Assembly (NCBI RefSeq): GCF_036320965.1
Contig: NC_092224.1
Coordinates: 102,500,448-102,564,447, forward strand
Direction: 5' to 3'
Source of the DNA: Panulirus ornatus
Lineage: Eukaryota > Arthropoda > Malacostraca > Decapoda > Palinuridae
Length of the DNA stretch: 64,000 nt
Part shown: positions 1 to 11,522 of the stretch, one piece after another
How the letters are laid out: each line of letters starts with the position of its first letter
Position numbering within the stretch: position 1 is the first letter of the stretch
The notes under the pieces: generated by a model
Told to the model about the DNA's origin: nothing
Databases searched by the model: none
What the model saw: the letters and a program-made list of their open reading frames with translations, nothing else
Made by a program: the position numbers and the translations under genes

Positions 1-282
1 AGACCCTGTAGCTTCTGTGCAACTTTTCTGCTCTCGCATTCATGATATAAGGCACACAGACAGCATACTGCCACACGAATCACCTGCAGAAACAATTACC
101 GCAATCGGGAATTCTTCCCAATTTAGAGGTTAACAAATATGAATAAACGAAAATTCCCATGGTATCACATATTCACAGCTACCGGTTAGGCCTATTCTAG
201 ATTGTTATTCCTGGGTTATTGGTCAATAAGCGTACGTTAAGAGCAAACAATAGCACTTACCGATCGTTTTCTTTCATATATT

Positions 283-318
<36 letters not shown>

Positions 319-734
319 ATATTCTGCTAAAAAAAAACAGCAGTGAGAACGTCCGACCATGTTTTCTTGCTTTCAGATTGAGGTGTACATGAGAAAAAGC
401 CATTTCGTCTCGCATTATTTTTGAAAAATATACAACTGTAGTCCCTTTTTGCGGATCAGTTCATTGGTATATATCCTGAATGAAATGTATATATGTATGT
501 ACATGATGATGTTTCACAAGTTATAAAGTTATTTTTTGGGGTTACAGAGTAAAATTATGAAAGACGAGTTATGGTCATGGCAAAACTGTATTTCTGAAAC
601 GTGTACTTTGTATACGTGCAGACGAAAACTTAGGCGCCAGCCAACGCCACCTACATTCATTACGCAGCAATATCGTACTCTGAAGATCCAGTTAGCATTA
701 AAGGTCCTTTATAGCTTTCCTATCATCTGTTTTT
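1..734. other. AT-rich stretch without a recognised gene
   Basis: No convincing coding region is visible. A (GT)n tract lies at 284-317. A short reading frame at 536-736 is compositionally ordinary, and I see no family motif, so it is not called as a gene. Confidence 0.6.
284..317. repeat. (GT)n microsatellite
   Basis: About 17 uninterrupted GT dinucleotides. Confidence 0.95.
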
Positions 735-1115
735 AGGCATTGGGAGCTACTATACCTTCAAGGATACCCATTTTCATCTTCCCAAAGGTCGCTTCGCTTT
801 CCACACTTTGCTCGGTGTTCCCAGAACATTCACCCACTCACCCACCTTGTGACTCATCTCCACTTCCAAGGTTTCATTCACTGTCCCAGGTATCTAAAAC
901 ACCCCACTTTCTCCTTTTTTTCCAATTGAAACTCGCAACTCAGGTAACCTGTCTCTTTGTACTGCTAAACCTGAATAACCATGCTTTTATCCACATTTAT
1001 TCTCACGTTTCTCCTTTCGTACACTCTCCCAAACTCTGACACCAACTTCTGCAGTTTCCCATGCGAATGTGTCTCGCTCTCTTATCTTTTTCGGTTACTT
1101 TTGATAGATATTCCC
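735..1115 (-). pseudogene. Old, diverged relic of the RTE LINE (reverse transcriptase C-terminal part)
   Basis: Read as + strand text, this stretch follows the antisense text of the young RTE copies (for example 41200-41540) block by block. It has the 'tatctaaaacac' block (YLGV region of the protein), the 'acattattct' block and the 'aactctgacaccaacttctgcagttt' block in the same order and spacing, but with many substitutions and indels. No open frame survives on the minus strand. It therefore represents an older insertion of the family that is abundant from 33.8 kb onward. The open frame on the opposite strand (740-1039) is only the shadow of this relic. The boundaries are approximate. Confidence 0.75.
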
Positions 1116-1489
1116 CTGGACACTCTCCATGTCAGTGCTGAGTGTGGTAGTAGAGTGCGGTATGTCTGTTCATAGTGCCCACACCACACCAGCTTTATCC
1201 CTTTCCATTCTTCCTAGTAACCTTGCTAACGTGATTACTTGTGTCATTACTGTGTTCGTAGTTATGTCGCTCCTTGTTGTCTGTGCATCACCTTGAGGGG
1301 TATCGTCTCTGCTGCTTGTGATCTGTCATGGTCCAGGTGTCTGGTCCTTTCTTAAGGACAGGGACGGTGTAACCTGATATATGGTTATCTTTGCATCGAG
1401 AGGAATATGAGGAACTATGAGGATCAGATACAGGGCTCATGAGTCTTGACTTTACTTAGAAATTCTTTGTTATTATTCAGTGCATCTGA
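1116..1489. other. No feature recognised
   Basis: Mixed-composition DNA. I see no repeat or coding signal that I can support. Confidence 0.5.
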
Positions 1490-1680
1490 AACGAGGTTCA
1501 TGGCACGATCTAGGGTGAACCTAAAACAAAGTTCGAAGCAAGGTTCTTTAGTGAATCTGAAGGTTCATGGTGGGATCTTGGGTGAACCTGAAGTAAAGTT
1601 CGCAGCAAGGTTCATTAGTGAACCTGAAGTAAGGTTCATAATGGGATCTTGGATAAACCTTGAGCAAAATTATTAGCTGG
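1490..1680. repeat. Short tandem repeat rich in GGTTCA / TGAACC
   Basis: About three degenerate units of 60-70 bp, each carrying GGTTCA and TGAACC words facing each other. One pair is a perfect inverted repeat at 1608-1625 (AGGTTCA, spacer TTAG, TGAACCT). A further 'gtgaacccgaagc' follows at 1690. The array lies just upstream of the 13.8-kb tandem duplication and is not part of it. Confidence 0.7.
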
Positions 1681-1962
1681 GTCCAGCAGTGAACCCGAAG
1701 CACGGATTGCACCTGGGTTAATGACTCGTCGTTGTTAGAATGTTGACGGTGCGAACCCGACACTGTCAGGCCGGGTTTCACAGCTGGACATTGGCAAAAA
1801 AAAAAAAAAAAGAAATGGCTAACGTCAGAATTTACTACTACAAGGAGTATATAACCTCGTAAAAACAACAAAGTTCAGTTTCTCTTAATTTCCCAACTGC
1901 ATGTGATGCTGTAATCATACATATAGATTCGCCAATAATGAACAGTACAAATAAGAGAAACG

Positions 1963-4900
1963 TTATTGTAAGGTCTTGCTATTGGTTCATCCTCCGTATC
2001 GAAGCACCAGTCAACACGCGGTGGGCGGGCTAGTTCAGGCGTCATCAATATTGTACTGATGGAAGATTGATTGTCTTATTTACCTGAGTCCTGGAGAACT
2101 GTCGTTTGTTAATTGTGCTCTTTATTTCATCTCATTTATGAATAAAAAGAAAAGTTTTACCACTACCGTGTAATTGTACCTTGACAATAAGAGGTAGTTA
2201 GAGCAGTCGTTGTCGCCCAGCAAATGTAAACAAAGCATTGTGGCCGATGATTGGTGCAGCTGAAGTCTCTCTCCCATAATGCCACCATCGCTGCCGGAAC
2301 TCCAGATAGAAGTTTGTGGAACCTCTTTTACCATAGGGTTAACGTCAGCTGGACGAGCGGGTCGCGGTGTGTGTTGATATCTGTGTTTGTCGAGAAGTAT
2401 ATTCAAACTGGGATGCTGTGGGAACCACCTGATCGTGTGGAAGTGTGCAGAGAATATGTACTGACGACAGCCTAAGTGAGAGTAATGTTTGTGCTGTTAT
2501 TACATCTGCCAGTACCAGGACTCTTGTTCGTTGCAGGATGTGGCAGGTCAGTGATGTGTGGACACGTTGGGCTCGAACTAACTACGTAAATGTCATGTAC
2601 ACTGTTGTAAATATTTAGATAAGTTCTGAGTTTATATGGTGTGAGGAATATTACTATAATGATCGTTCATACGTGCCACTCGGAGTTGGACGAATATGTT
2701 ACGATTTTTAAGTAAGAATTGTTAACGTTCGGTCGTATAATGGAATGTTACCCGTGTCTTTGTACCACCGTATCCAAAAGGTATTTAAGGGTTATATGTG
2801 TATGGGATTATCCAGTTTCATAATTTTGAAGATGCCTATTTCAGCAAGTAGGTTAACATTAACGCCATTATTATAACTTAGTTTCCTTATAAAGTTTCAC
2901 AGGTTTTTCTTGAACCTTTACAATACAACTAAACAAGAAATTGTATATTTTTCTTAATTCTGATATATATTTCTCTCATTTTTCTGGTATGTTTTGTGTA
3001 TAATATTTTCGTGTGAGGGTCGTCCGTAATACTCGAACATTTCTGTTGATTCATGCTAGAATTTCGCCCACGTCCAGGTGAGATCCTTCATGTATTCTGG
3101 GAAACGTTTATTTTTTTCCGCTTATCCATGAAGGAGTTGATTGTATTTTTACTTGATTTTAGTGTTTCGGTGTTGATTTCCTCCACTAGTCTTTCTGTAG
3201 CTGGTTGTCTGGTCATTTGGGTATTTACGCTAATGTTTTTCGAAAAAATTTCTGATCGATCCAGACTTGCTGCATTCAGATCTGGCTTTCAAAGTCATGT
3301 AGGACGTCATTATTTTACGCAGTGCATAAGTTGACTGGAAACGTTACCATTTTCTAATATATAGATTTATGTAACGACCAAAGAAAAATAATGCAGTTAT
3401 CCATGAACGCATTATATTCATGGTTATTCACAGATAATGTAACCTAACAACGTGCGGTGCCCATCTTGGTCTCCCATCTTCACACCAAAATACAATTAGT
3501 AGAAGATTTTCACTTGGTGTGATACTTGTCTTGTTTGTGATTTAGGCGTAAAAACTCCATTTACACAGCAGAAATTGTCCTGTCCATTGATGTAAGAGCT
3601 TGGAAGCCTTTTTCGTTCTGAAAGTGAAAGTAACAGTAAGCGCGATAAGATATAGCAAACCATTGAACACAACACATCGGCTTTCATGTACAGTAACAAA
3701 ATCCTGCTTTGCTGTTCCATTACCTCCTCGCTGCCACAACACTGCATGAGGGAAGCGCCACAGGGCTGCTGCTTCAGTTGTCATAAAGCGCAGGAAGTAT
3801 TAAGTATTTGAGTCGCGTTGTTCCTTTAATTTTCATTTTTGATGTCTTGTTAAAATTATATGTAGGAACTTCGTTTATGCTATTTTTTTTTTTTTTAACT
3901 ATTATTGTCATCGTTATTTCTGGGAGAAACATCGCAGTATTATAATCCGGAGCAGTTCGTCTTGTTTAAATACGGAAATGACGTAAAATAAAAAGTGTAC
4001 AAGACCTTTGAGTTCCACACAGTGGGTGGGGTGGTTGGGCTTTAGAAAGAGGGGAATACTGGATTACAAACATATAAACTGACACACCACCGTTCTACCT
4101 TAACCTAACGTAACTCGAAACGTAATCAATCCCAGCCTAACTTAACATTACGAAGTCTAACGACCCATAACAAAACCAAACACAATTTAGTCAACGTTAC
4201 GAAGTCTAATGTTAGCCAAGCGTTACCTAAAGATTACCGTTAGTAAGAATATTAACGATTATCAAACCTAACCAAACCTATTGTAACAATTTCCTACCCA
4301 TAACGAAGGAACCACTAACAAACTTATTGTGAATGATGCAACATGGAGGAGGAATTGATTGAATCGGTAACTCGTCGTGACTGTGATACAAAGACTGCCA
4401 GATATCCGACTGCGGGTTTACCATAGACAGGACATCCACCCGATGGTTTACATTATAGTACTGTTATTTTCCTTTCTGCCATATCTTTTTCTTTTAACTA
4501 ACCTCGAAAAAGTCCTTGTGATGGTATATTGTTTACATAGCCGCCATGATATCCAGCTAGATGTAACAGTTTTTACTATTATCTAGTGTTTACATTAATT
4601 TTTATGGTGTCTTGGATGGTTAAAGGTTCATTGTAGAATGGATCTCTCGTGCTCTAAATGACGACAGAGGACCATACTCTCAAAAGGTTTAGCATAACAT
4701 CTCGTAGATATGAAGGGTAGTTGGTTGTTTAGGTATTAGGATGATACTAGTAGTCGTCCTAGAGGTAATCTGCCACTTGACTCTTATATATAGTGGAGGA
4801 TTGCGTAGTAATGTAGCAGGTGGTACCATCCTCCCGGGCTACGGCAAGTTCACGTTGGGTAACTCGGATCATAATGTTCCTTGTTCATCGTAAATTGAAT

Positions 4901-5619
4901 TAGTGTATTATCTCTGCTCATCCTTAACATATCTGCATTTCAGAAGTTAGATTTACAAAGCAGGACGTAATAGGCATAAGTGTTAGAAGTTCTGTATTGT
5001 TGGTTTGCATGACTGACTTTGATAAATATTATTTTCTCCTAATGCTCTACCGATAGGCGTTTATGTATTCGGTCCATTAACAAATAGTGAAGATTTTCAG
5101 AGTTCGGTCATCGCTGCCGGGCAGTTGTTACAGTAAATGAACGAAATATTCGTTGCAGGTTTCCTTGGCGATTTTTTTTTTTTTTGGATAAGTTTAGTTT
5201 TATCGTCTGATACACTTGGACCAGTGTTTCTCAAGCTTTCATGACTCTCGCCTGTTGGCTTTCACGAAATACTCGCTCAACCCCCCCTCCCCCATTTCTT
5301 TTGAAGAATTTGACATTTTGTGTTGTGTTTTAGTATTGAGGATCAGCTAGTTCGTAATTTATGTAGCCTTGTATCTCGTGAGCATGGATGAAGACAAATT
5401 AGATAGAAATAATGTCAAAACATAACATGTATAAAGTGTATAAGTATTTATTTTGGCCAACACTTAGGTGAGCCAAAGCCAAATTACACCCAATATCATA
5501 GAAACCAAAAACACGTTAAATCTCGTAAACCCATTAGAACAAAAAAATCATATGCAAACGAATTAAAACTGTCGAATCTAATATTTAACTATTACCATAC
5601 TGGAATTAAAGGATGATTT
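1963..5619. other. AT-rich non-coding stretch of the duplicated unit (copy 1)
   Basis: No protein family is recognised. The stretch at 4090-4290 is dense in CCTAAC, CTAACG and similar words, a degenerate TTAGG-like composition. Short open frames at 2251-2475 and 4377-4586 have counterparts in copy 2, but the second is in a different frame at its start, so neither is supported as coding. The corresponding stretch of copy 2 is 15745-19400. Confidence 0.5.
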
Positions 5620-7250
5620 GAATCTTGTGCATTCAGCGAGGTGGATGCTGCTGCCATTCTTTCAGAAATTATAGGTTTCGGGGATAAAAGAGCACCACGC
5701 AAGTAGTTTTCTAGGATTCGTTAGATTACGCTGTTTTGTGTCCAGTACAATGAGAGTTGAAAAGCCAACTTGGCAGAGATAAATAGAAGAGAAAATCCTG
5801 AAACGAAGTGCTCCCTCGCCAAGTTTTGGGTAGACTGTGAGTTATTTGACCCAGAGCTCTTCCATACTCATGGTTTCAAACTTATCATTTGCACCAGCGT
5901 CGCGCATAAATTCGATGGCTGCTTCTTGCACAGGATTCGTTAACTACCCCACATCAATGTTAAATGGATACCACGCCAATTTCCAACACAAGGATATGGA
6001 AAATGGCGCATAGATTCCTCGGCAACGGAATCCAGACGAGATAGATTTTTTTCTTTGTGTCCAGACCTTACTGATCATGATCTTTCCTGTCAGAATGGAG
6101 TTCCTTGAGATGAGACTATGAAAATGTTCTGCCGTTTCCAAAACCGAGTTTTCTCCTCCTTGAGACCTCTGATGACATCATAATGCACAATGATTGCCTT
6201 TCTTGTAATTGTAAATTAAGTTTGTTGATAGTCTCGGAAATATGCACAAGGTACGCTAGTGAAAACTAAATCTTTTCGCTTGTAAATGCGTCATACAGAT
6301 CTTGTTTCTGGCTTTATTGGGAAGAGTTGCTCTTCATATTTGCTACGTTCATAGAGCCGACTCGACACGATTCCTTTTCAAGGCCAGCGGGATTCCATGT
6401 GTAAGCAGGAGAATTTTATGATCAGCAACTAAATCTGTGCAGAGAGCTGCAAAGAGGCCAGAATATAAAGATATTCACAAAATAATCAACTTCTATTAAC
6501 CAATTCAATGAATTGCGTAGGTCATCTTGAAAGATGAATTACATGTTTTCTTAAAGGGTTTTACCAGCAAGTGCTCATCTGTGGATGAGGCAAGAGTCCC
6601 AGTTATGGCTCCATTCTTTTCTTTGACCAATTCTATGAATCCCCAACGAGAGACAAGCATTGTTAGGGCACAGTCATTGGACACTCCGACATACGTTTCC
6701 CATGGAAGATAATTTTCTTGGGGAACTTTCAAAGATACTAGAAGCTTTTCACGTGGTCTCCAGTGCTTTCCAGAGAAAGATTCTTTCACAACTCCTTCAT
6801 CCTCTAATGTAGGATAAACAAGCAGTTGAAAGCTTTGGTCAGCATCAGTGGTTTTGTTGTACTGTTCCAAAGCGCTGGGATTCTCATTTGTATAATTTGT
6901 ACTTTGTCATCTAGAAGTTCATCAACTCGACACTTCATTGTTACCAGAAAGTGACATCTTGGATAACTTTTTGTGGATCTGCGCCAAGCACAATATTTGT
7001 AGGTCTCGAGCATGATTTCATTAATCTCTTCAATAGTGAGCCGCCTTTGCTTTGGCAATAAGCAGTGACAACTCGTAAGATGCTTCCACCACTTTGAACG
7101 ATTCCTGGTGAAAAGCTCCCGTGGTGTCCACAGTCATGTTTCAATTCTGTCTGGCTCCAAAGAACTTCTTTAGCTGGCCTTTGGTTGCTTTGTGGTTTGA
7201 ATTTCGCGGTAATGACTTTAATATTGTTGTCAGGAATATGTGTGAGGAAT
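5620..7250 (-). pseudogene. Decayed hAT transposase, SCAND3/ZBED5-like type (relic A, copy 1)
   Basis: hAT transposases cut and paste DNA; this subfamily is also known from domesticated SCAND3, ZBED5 and FAM200 genes. Reading the minus strand downward, 7050-7110 gives SFKVVEASYELSLLIAKAK, then a frame-shifted segment with KCRVDELLDDKVQIIQ, then an open segment (6870-6505) with YNKTTDADQSFQLLVY and LPWETYVGVSNDCALTML. The last matches the family block with TDGAPAM, here NDCALTM. Near 6560-6600 another frame reads SCLIHR, a stop, then ALAGKTL, the shifted remains of the CMIHREALASK block. The C-terminal dimerisation part persists in pieces to about 5620. Several frameshifts and stops make it non-functional. 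No terminal inverted repeats were identified. Confidence 0.8.
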
Positions 7251-7689
7251 TGATAACCAATGCTCGAGACAACCTGGGCTAGTTAAAGGGATTTTTAAGT
7301 AGGAGAAATTTGACATCGGTAAACGTAATAGTTGGGAATAAGTGGTCTTCTGTGAGGAAGGATAAGTGTATGACTTGACTGGGTCAAAGTGGCTGGGTCT
7401 ACTTTGTATGTGCTGTGCAACTATCTGAGTGTAGGGGATGTGGTTGATAAATACCCTTCCAATGTTTCTAAAAGATGTTGAGTGTGTTGAGGGTTTTGAT
7501 GTTAAGTGCTATTTTTTAGCCTGTTGACGTCTGTTTTGGGTGTACTTTTGAATTAATGGATTTGCTTCTAAAAGTCTTGAGATTGTGTTTTTTTCTCTGC
7601 TGTGGTGATTACTGAATTCTTAGGCTCTGTCTAAGGCTGTTCATTATGTGGTTGCTCTGAGGTTGTTCATTATGTGGCTGCTTAGGGTA
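7251..7689. other. Spacer between transposon relics
   Basis: GT-rich on the + strand, with a short duplicated word ('ttcattatgtgg' twice near 7640-7680). No feature is supported beyond possible relic edges. Confidence 0.4.
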
Positions 7690-8640
7690 GTGAGATCCCA
7701 GTGTGTTAGGCCTAATCTGTGTCAGTTTTGGTCAAATCATCGACGGTAGCACCAGAGAAGACTTGGTTTTGGTAGCAGGGAAGGAGTAGTATCTTGGGGA
7801 GAGTGTGATTTGGAGACTGTTGACAGCTGCATATGATTTGCTGATGTATGTGCCCTATCTCTGTGTCTGTGAATGTGACGGATTGATAATGGCAATTTTT
7901 CGCGTATGTGTGATTAGTGAGTTTCTGAAAGTGTCCCAATGGGACTTCTTGTAATGATAATGAGGTTATTAGATGAGAGTTGAAGGTAGAAGGGAATGTA
8001 ATCGGAACCCCATAGAGACCTGGGAGATAGAAATTGAAGGTAATTGCTGCCCCTCTGCTGAAGATAATGTCTGGTCTGCTTTTACATGTTCAAGGAGAGT
8101 AGCGGTCAGGCGGTGGTTATTGTAGTAGCCGAACACGTTGGATTGCAATATTTTAGGTATTTTATTTTTGGAAAAAAATCAAATGATTTAAGTTTGCCTA
8201 GATAACCCAATTTCATTCGATTGTGATTATTTTTGACGAGTTGTCTGGTCATGGGTCGAGGACGGTCTGGGGTTTGACGGGGAAGTGTCTTCGTCGAGGT
8301 ATTGAATTTCAATGTTGGAAAGTGTATTGATGGAGAAGTTATCGGATGAGTTAACGGTCTGATTCTGGAGGTCCTCCAGAAAGACCAGGTTCAGTGTGGG
8401 GGAGGAAGGAGGAGAGGAATTGATAAGTGGGGACCTGGAGTAAGTGATGGTCTGGGAGGTGATGGGAGTCGTGGTAAAGAATGTAGAATTTTAGGGAAAT
8501 TGAGGAAAGCTTTGTAGTAGTACTGGTGGTGGCCTGGGACGTTGGATTTGATAGAGCTTAGGGAAGCGGGGATGTCAGGATGATTGGTAAGATTTTTAGT
8601 GGGGAGTGAGTGGTTGTTGGGAAGGGAAGCAACAAGTTCA
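7690..8640 (-). pseudogene. Possible relic of a second non-LTR retrotransposon (end of ORF1, start of APE endonuclease), copy 1
   Basis: On the minus strand, a proline- and serine-rich open segment (about 8640-8391) is followed by a reading frame starting near 8180 that gives ILQSNVFGYYNNHRLTATLL and then EHVKADQ with SSAE. The pattern ILQxNxxG, HR, LL and AD followed by SE is the usual opening of jockey-like APE endonucleases. The rest is broken by stops; only short segments such as 7939-7712 stay open. It lies between two hAT relics on the same strand, so it could have inserted between or into them. The call is from memory of the family and is uncertain. Confidence 0.35.
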
Positions 8641-8764
8641 GGAGTCTTTAAAGTTGGTAGGTTGTTGTGTGTTGAAAGTAAAAAAAAAACAAAAAAAAAA
8701 ACTAAAATCGTAACCTCTTTGCTCAGGAAAATGGATTTTAAAAAACCTACATGCATTTTTGTTT

Positions 8765-10010
8765 GAAGCGTGAGGAAGTCATTGAAATTTGTTTGGAGTT
8801 TCTTGAGACTATGAAAAGGTCCAGATGTTTCCGAAACAGTTTTCTCCTTGAAACTTTTGATTGCGTAATACGCTATGATAATTGCGTTTCTAACTTGTAG
8901 CTGTAGATTGAGGTTGTTGATACCCAGAAATGTGCACAAGGTACGCTCGTGAAAACTAAAACTTTTCTCCTTTAAATGCGTCTTACAGTTCTACTTGTTT
9001 AAGGCTTTATTGAAAAGAATTTCTCTCTCTCTTGCGTTCATAGAGCCGACCCTGCATATATCATTTTGAAGGTCAGATGACATCCATGTGGAAACGGGAG
9101 AGCTTTGTGATGAGGTCCAACATCTGTGCAGAGATGCAAAGAATATAAAGAGCTCTTTACAAAATAAACAACTTTTATTGCCAAATTCAGCAAATTGTGT
9201 AGGTCATTAGGAAGTTGAATTACTTATGTTTTCTGTAGAGTTTTGGCAGCAAGTGCTCCTCTGTGGATGATGCAAGAGTCCCAGTTACGGATCCATTCAT
9301 TTCTTTGAACAATTCTATGAATCCGAGCGAGACATAAGCATCGTTAGTGCACAGTCATTGGAGACTCCGACAATAGTTTCCCATGAAATGTAATTCTCAT
9401 GAAAAAAAGACTTTCATTGATACCGGAAGCTTTTCATGTGGTCTCCAGTGCTTTCGAGAAAATCATTTCGTATTTAGCAACTCCATCCTCTAATCGAGGT
9501 TAAACAAGCAGTTGAAAGCTTTGATAAGCATCAGTGGTTTCATCGTACTGTGTTCCAAAACAGTGGGATTATCTGTATCATGATTCGTTTTGTAATGTCT
9601 AAAAGTTCATCAACGCAACGCTTCAATGTGTTACCAAAAAGTGAAATCTTGGGTAACTTTTTGTGTCTCTGCGCCGCTAAGCACAATATTTGCATGACTC
9701 TACAAGAATGATTTCAAGTCTTCAATAAAGTGAACCTTCTTTGCTTTGGCAATAAGCATTGACAACTCATCAGATGGTTCCACCACTTTGAACGACTCCC
9801 GTTGAATAGCTCCTGTGATGTCCAACGTCATATGTTTGAACTCTTTCATTAAAATGTCTGGCTGCGAAGAACTTTTTTACCTTAAGTCTGGGTGCGACAA
9901 ACTTCTTTAGCTTGCCTTTAGTTGTCTTGTGGTTTGAAGAGCGCGGTAATACATTTAATAGTGTTATCAGGAATGTCAGGAATTGAAAACTAATGTCCGA
10001 GGTACCTGGG
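8765..10010 (-). pseudogene. Second, diverged hAT transposase relic (relic B, copy 1)
   Basis: This segment is a paralogue of about 6060-7280. Many blocks recur in the same order, including 'catagagccgac', 'tgtgcagag', 'gtaggtcat', 'agcaagtgctc', 'gtggatga', 'gcacagtcattgga' and 'ctccagtgctttc'. The distance between the 'aaatgcgtc' and 'gtaggtcat' blocks is about 238 bp in both. On the minus strand, NNLNLQLQVRNAIIIAYYAI and KSFKEK near 8900-8840 match the LNxLNxxLQGK...AF block toward the transposase C-terminus. It is more degraded than relic A and has no long open frame of its own. Confidence 0.75.
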
Positions 10011-10511
10011 GCAACTTAAAGGGATTTTAGGAGAAATTTGACACCGTTGAACGTAATAGTTACCGGTAAGTGTATGATTTGATGTGGGTAAAAGTGACTG
10101 GGACTACTTTGTAATTACCGTGCAACGATTTGAGTGTTCTTATAAGGTAAGGGATTTGGCGATACGGTTGCAAAATACACGCCCAGTGTCTCTGATAGAA
10201 CTTGACAATAACTAGGTTTTGATGTCATGTGCTATGTTTGGGATATGTTACTATATATGTTTCGACTTTTGCATTTACTTACGTTTTATTTATATGCCAT
10301 CGACTTTTACATATACATATGTTTTATATACGTCATCGACTTGTACATTTACTTACGTTCTACTTATATGCCATCGACTGGTTAGGTTACGTAAGGCTTG
10401 AAATGATAATCATAGAAAATGGTGAAAATTAGTCCTTGTAGAAAATGGTAAACATTTTAGGGGTAACAGATACATGTTATGAATTTTTTAGGGTTTAAAA
10501 AGTTGGGATAC

Positions 10512-10629
<118 letters not shown>

Positions 10630-11440
10630 ACTTTTACATTTATTTGTTTGATTTATTTGCCATCGACTTGTACATTTACTTACGTTTTATCTATAAACAA
10701 TCGTCTTGTTAATTTACTTAGGTTTTTTTTATATGCCATCGAATTATACATTCACTTACGTTTTATTTTTATACCATCGTCTTGTACATTTACTTATGTT
10801 TCATTTATTTGCCATCGACAGGTTAGGATATGTTAGGCTTGAAATAATAATCACATAAAATGATAGAAATTATTCATTGTTACACCTAAAAAGTTTACCA
10901 TTTTCTACAAACACGTTATGAATTATCTAGTGTTTAAGAAGTTGGAATACGTTACTCTATACATATGTCTTGTACATACGTTTTATTTACATGCCATCGA
11001 CAGGTTAGGTTACGTTATGTTTGAATTGATAATCACAGAAAATGGTAGAAAATAGTAATTGTTGAAAATGCTAAAATTTTTAGTGGTAAGAAACATGTGA
11101 ATTTTTTAGGGTTTAAGAAGTTGGGATACGCTACTCTATATATATATATATACTTGTACATTCACTTTCGTTTTTATAAGCCATCGACTTGTAAATTTCC
11201 ATAAGTTTTATTTATATGCCATCGAATTATACATTCACTTACGTTTTATTTTTATACCAGCGACTCGTACATTTACTTACATTTTATTCATGTGCGATCG
11301 ATAGTCTAGGTGACGTTGGGCTTGAAATCATAATCAAAGATAATGGTAAGTTATTCAGTGTATACAATGGTAAAGTTTTAAGGGTTAAGAAACACATGTT
11401 AGGAATTTTTTAGTGTTTAAGAAGTTTGGATACGTTACTC

Positions 11441-11448
11441 TATATATA

Positions 11449-11519
<71 letters not shown>
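11441..11519. repeat. (TA)n microsatellite
   Basis: A TA run after 'gatacgttactc'. The equivalent site in copy 2 (25294-25393) has a long (CT)n part as well. Confidence 0.95.

Positions 11520-11522
<3 letters not shown>

Noticed and set aside
2251..2475. 74-codon frame conserved in copy 2 (16006-16242)
   Set aside because: Its start differs between copies through small indels and replacements are as common as silent changes; no motif. It could still be part of an untranslated exon.
4377..4586. 69-codon frame with a hydrophobic stretch, partner at 18065-18310
   Set aside because: The two copies disagree in frame over the first part, so there is no sign of coding constraint.
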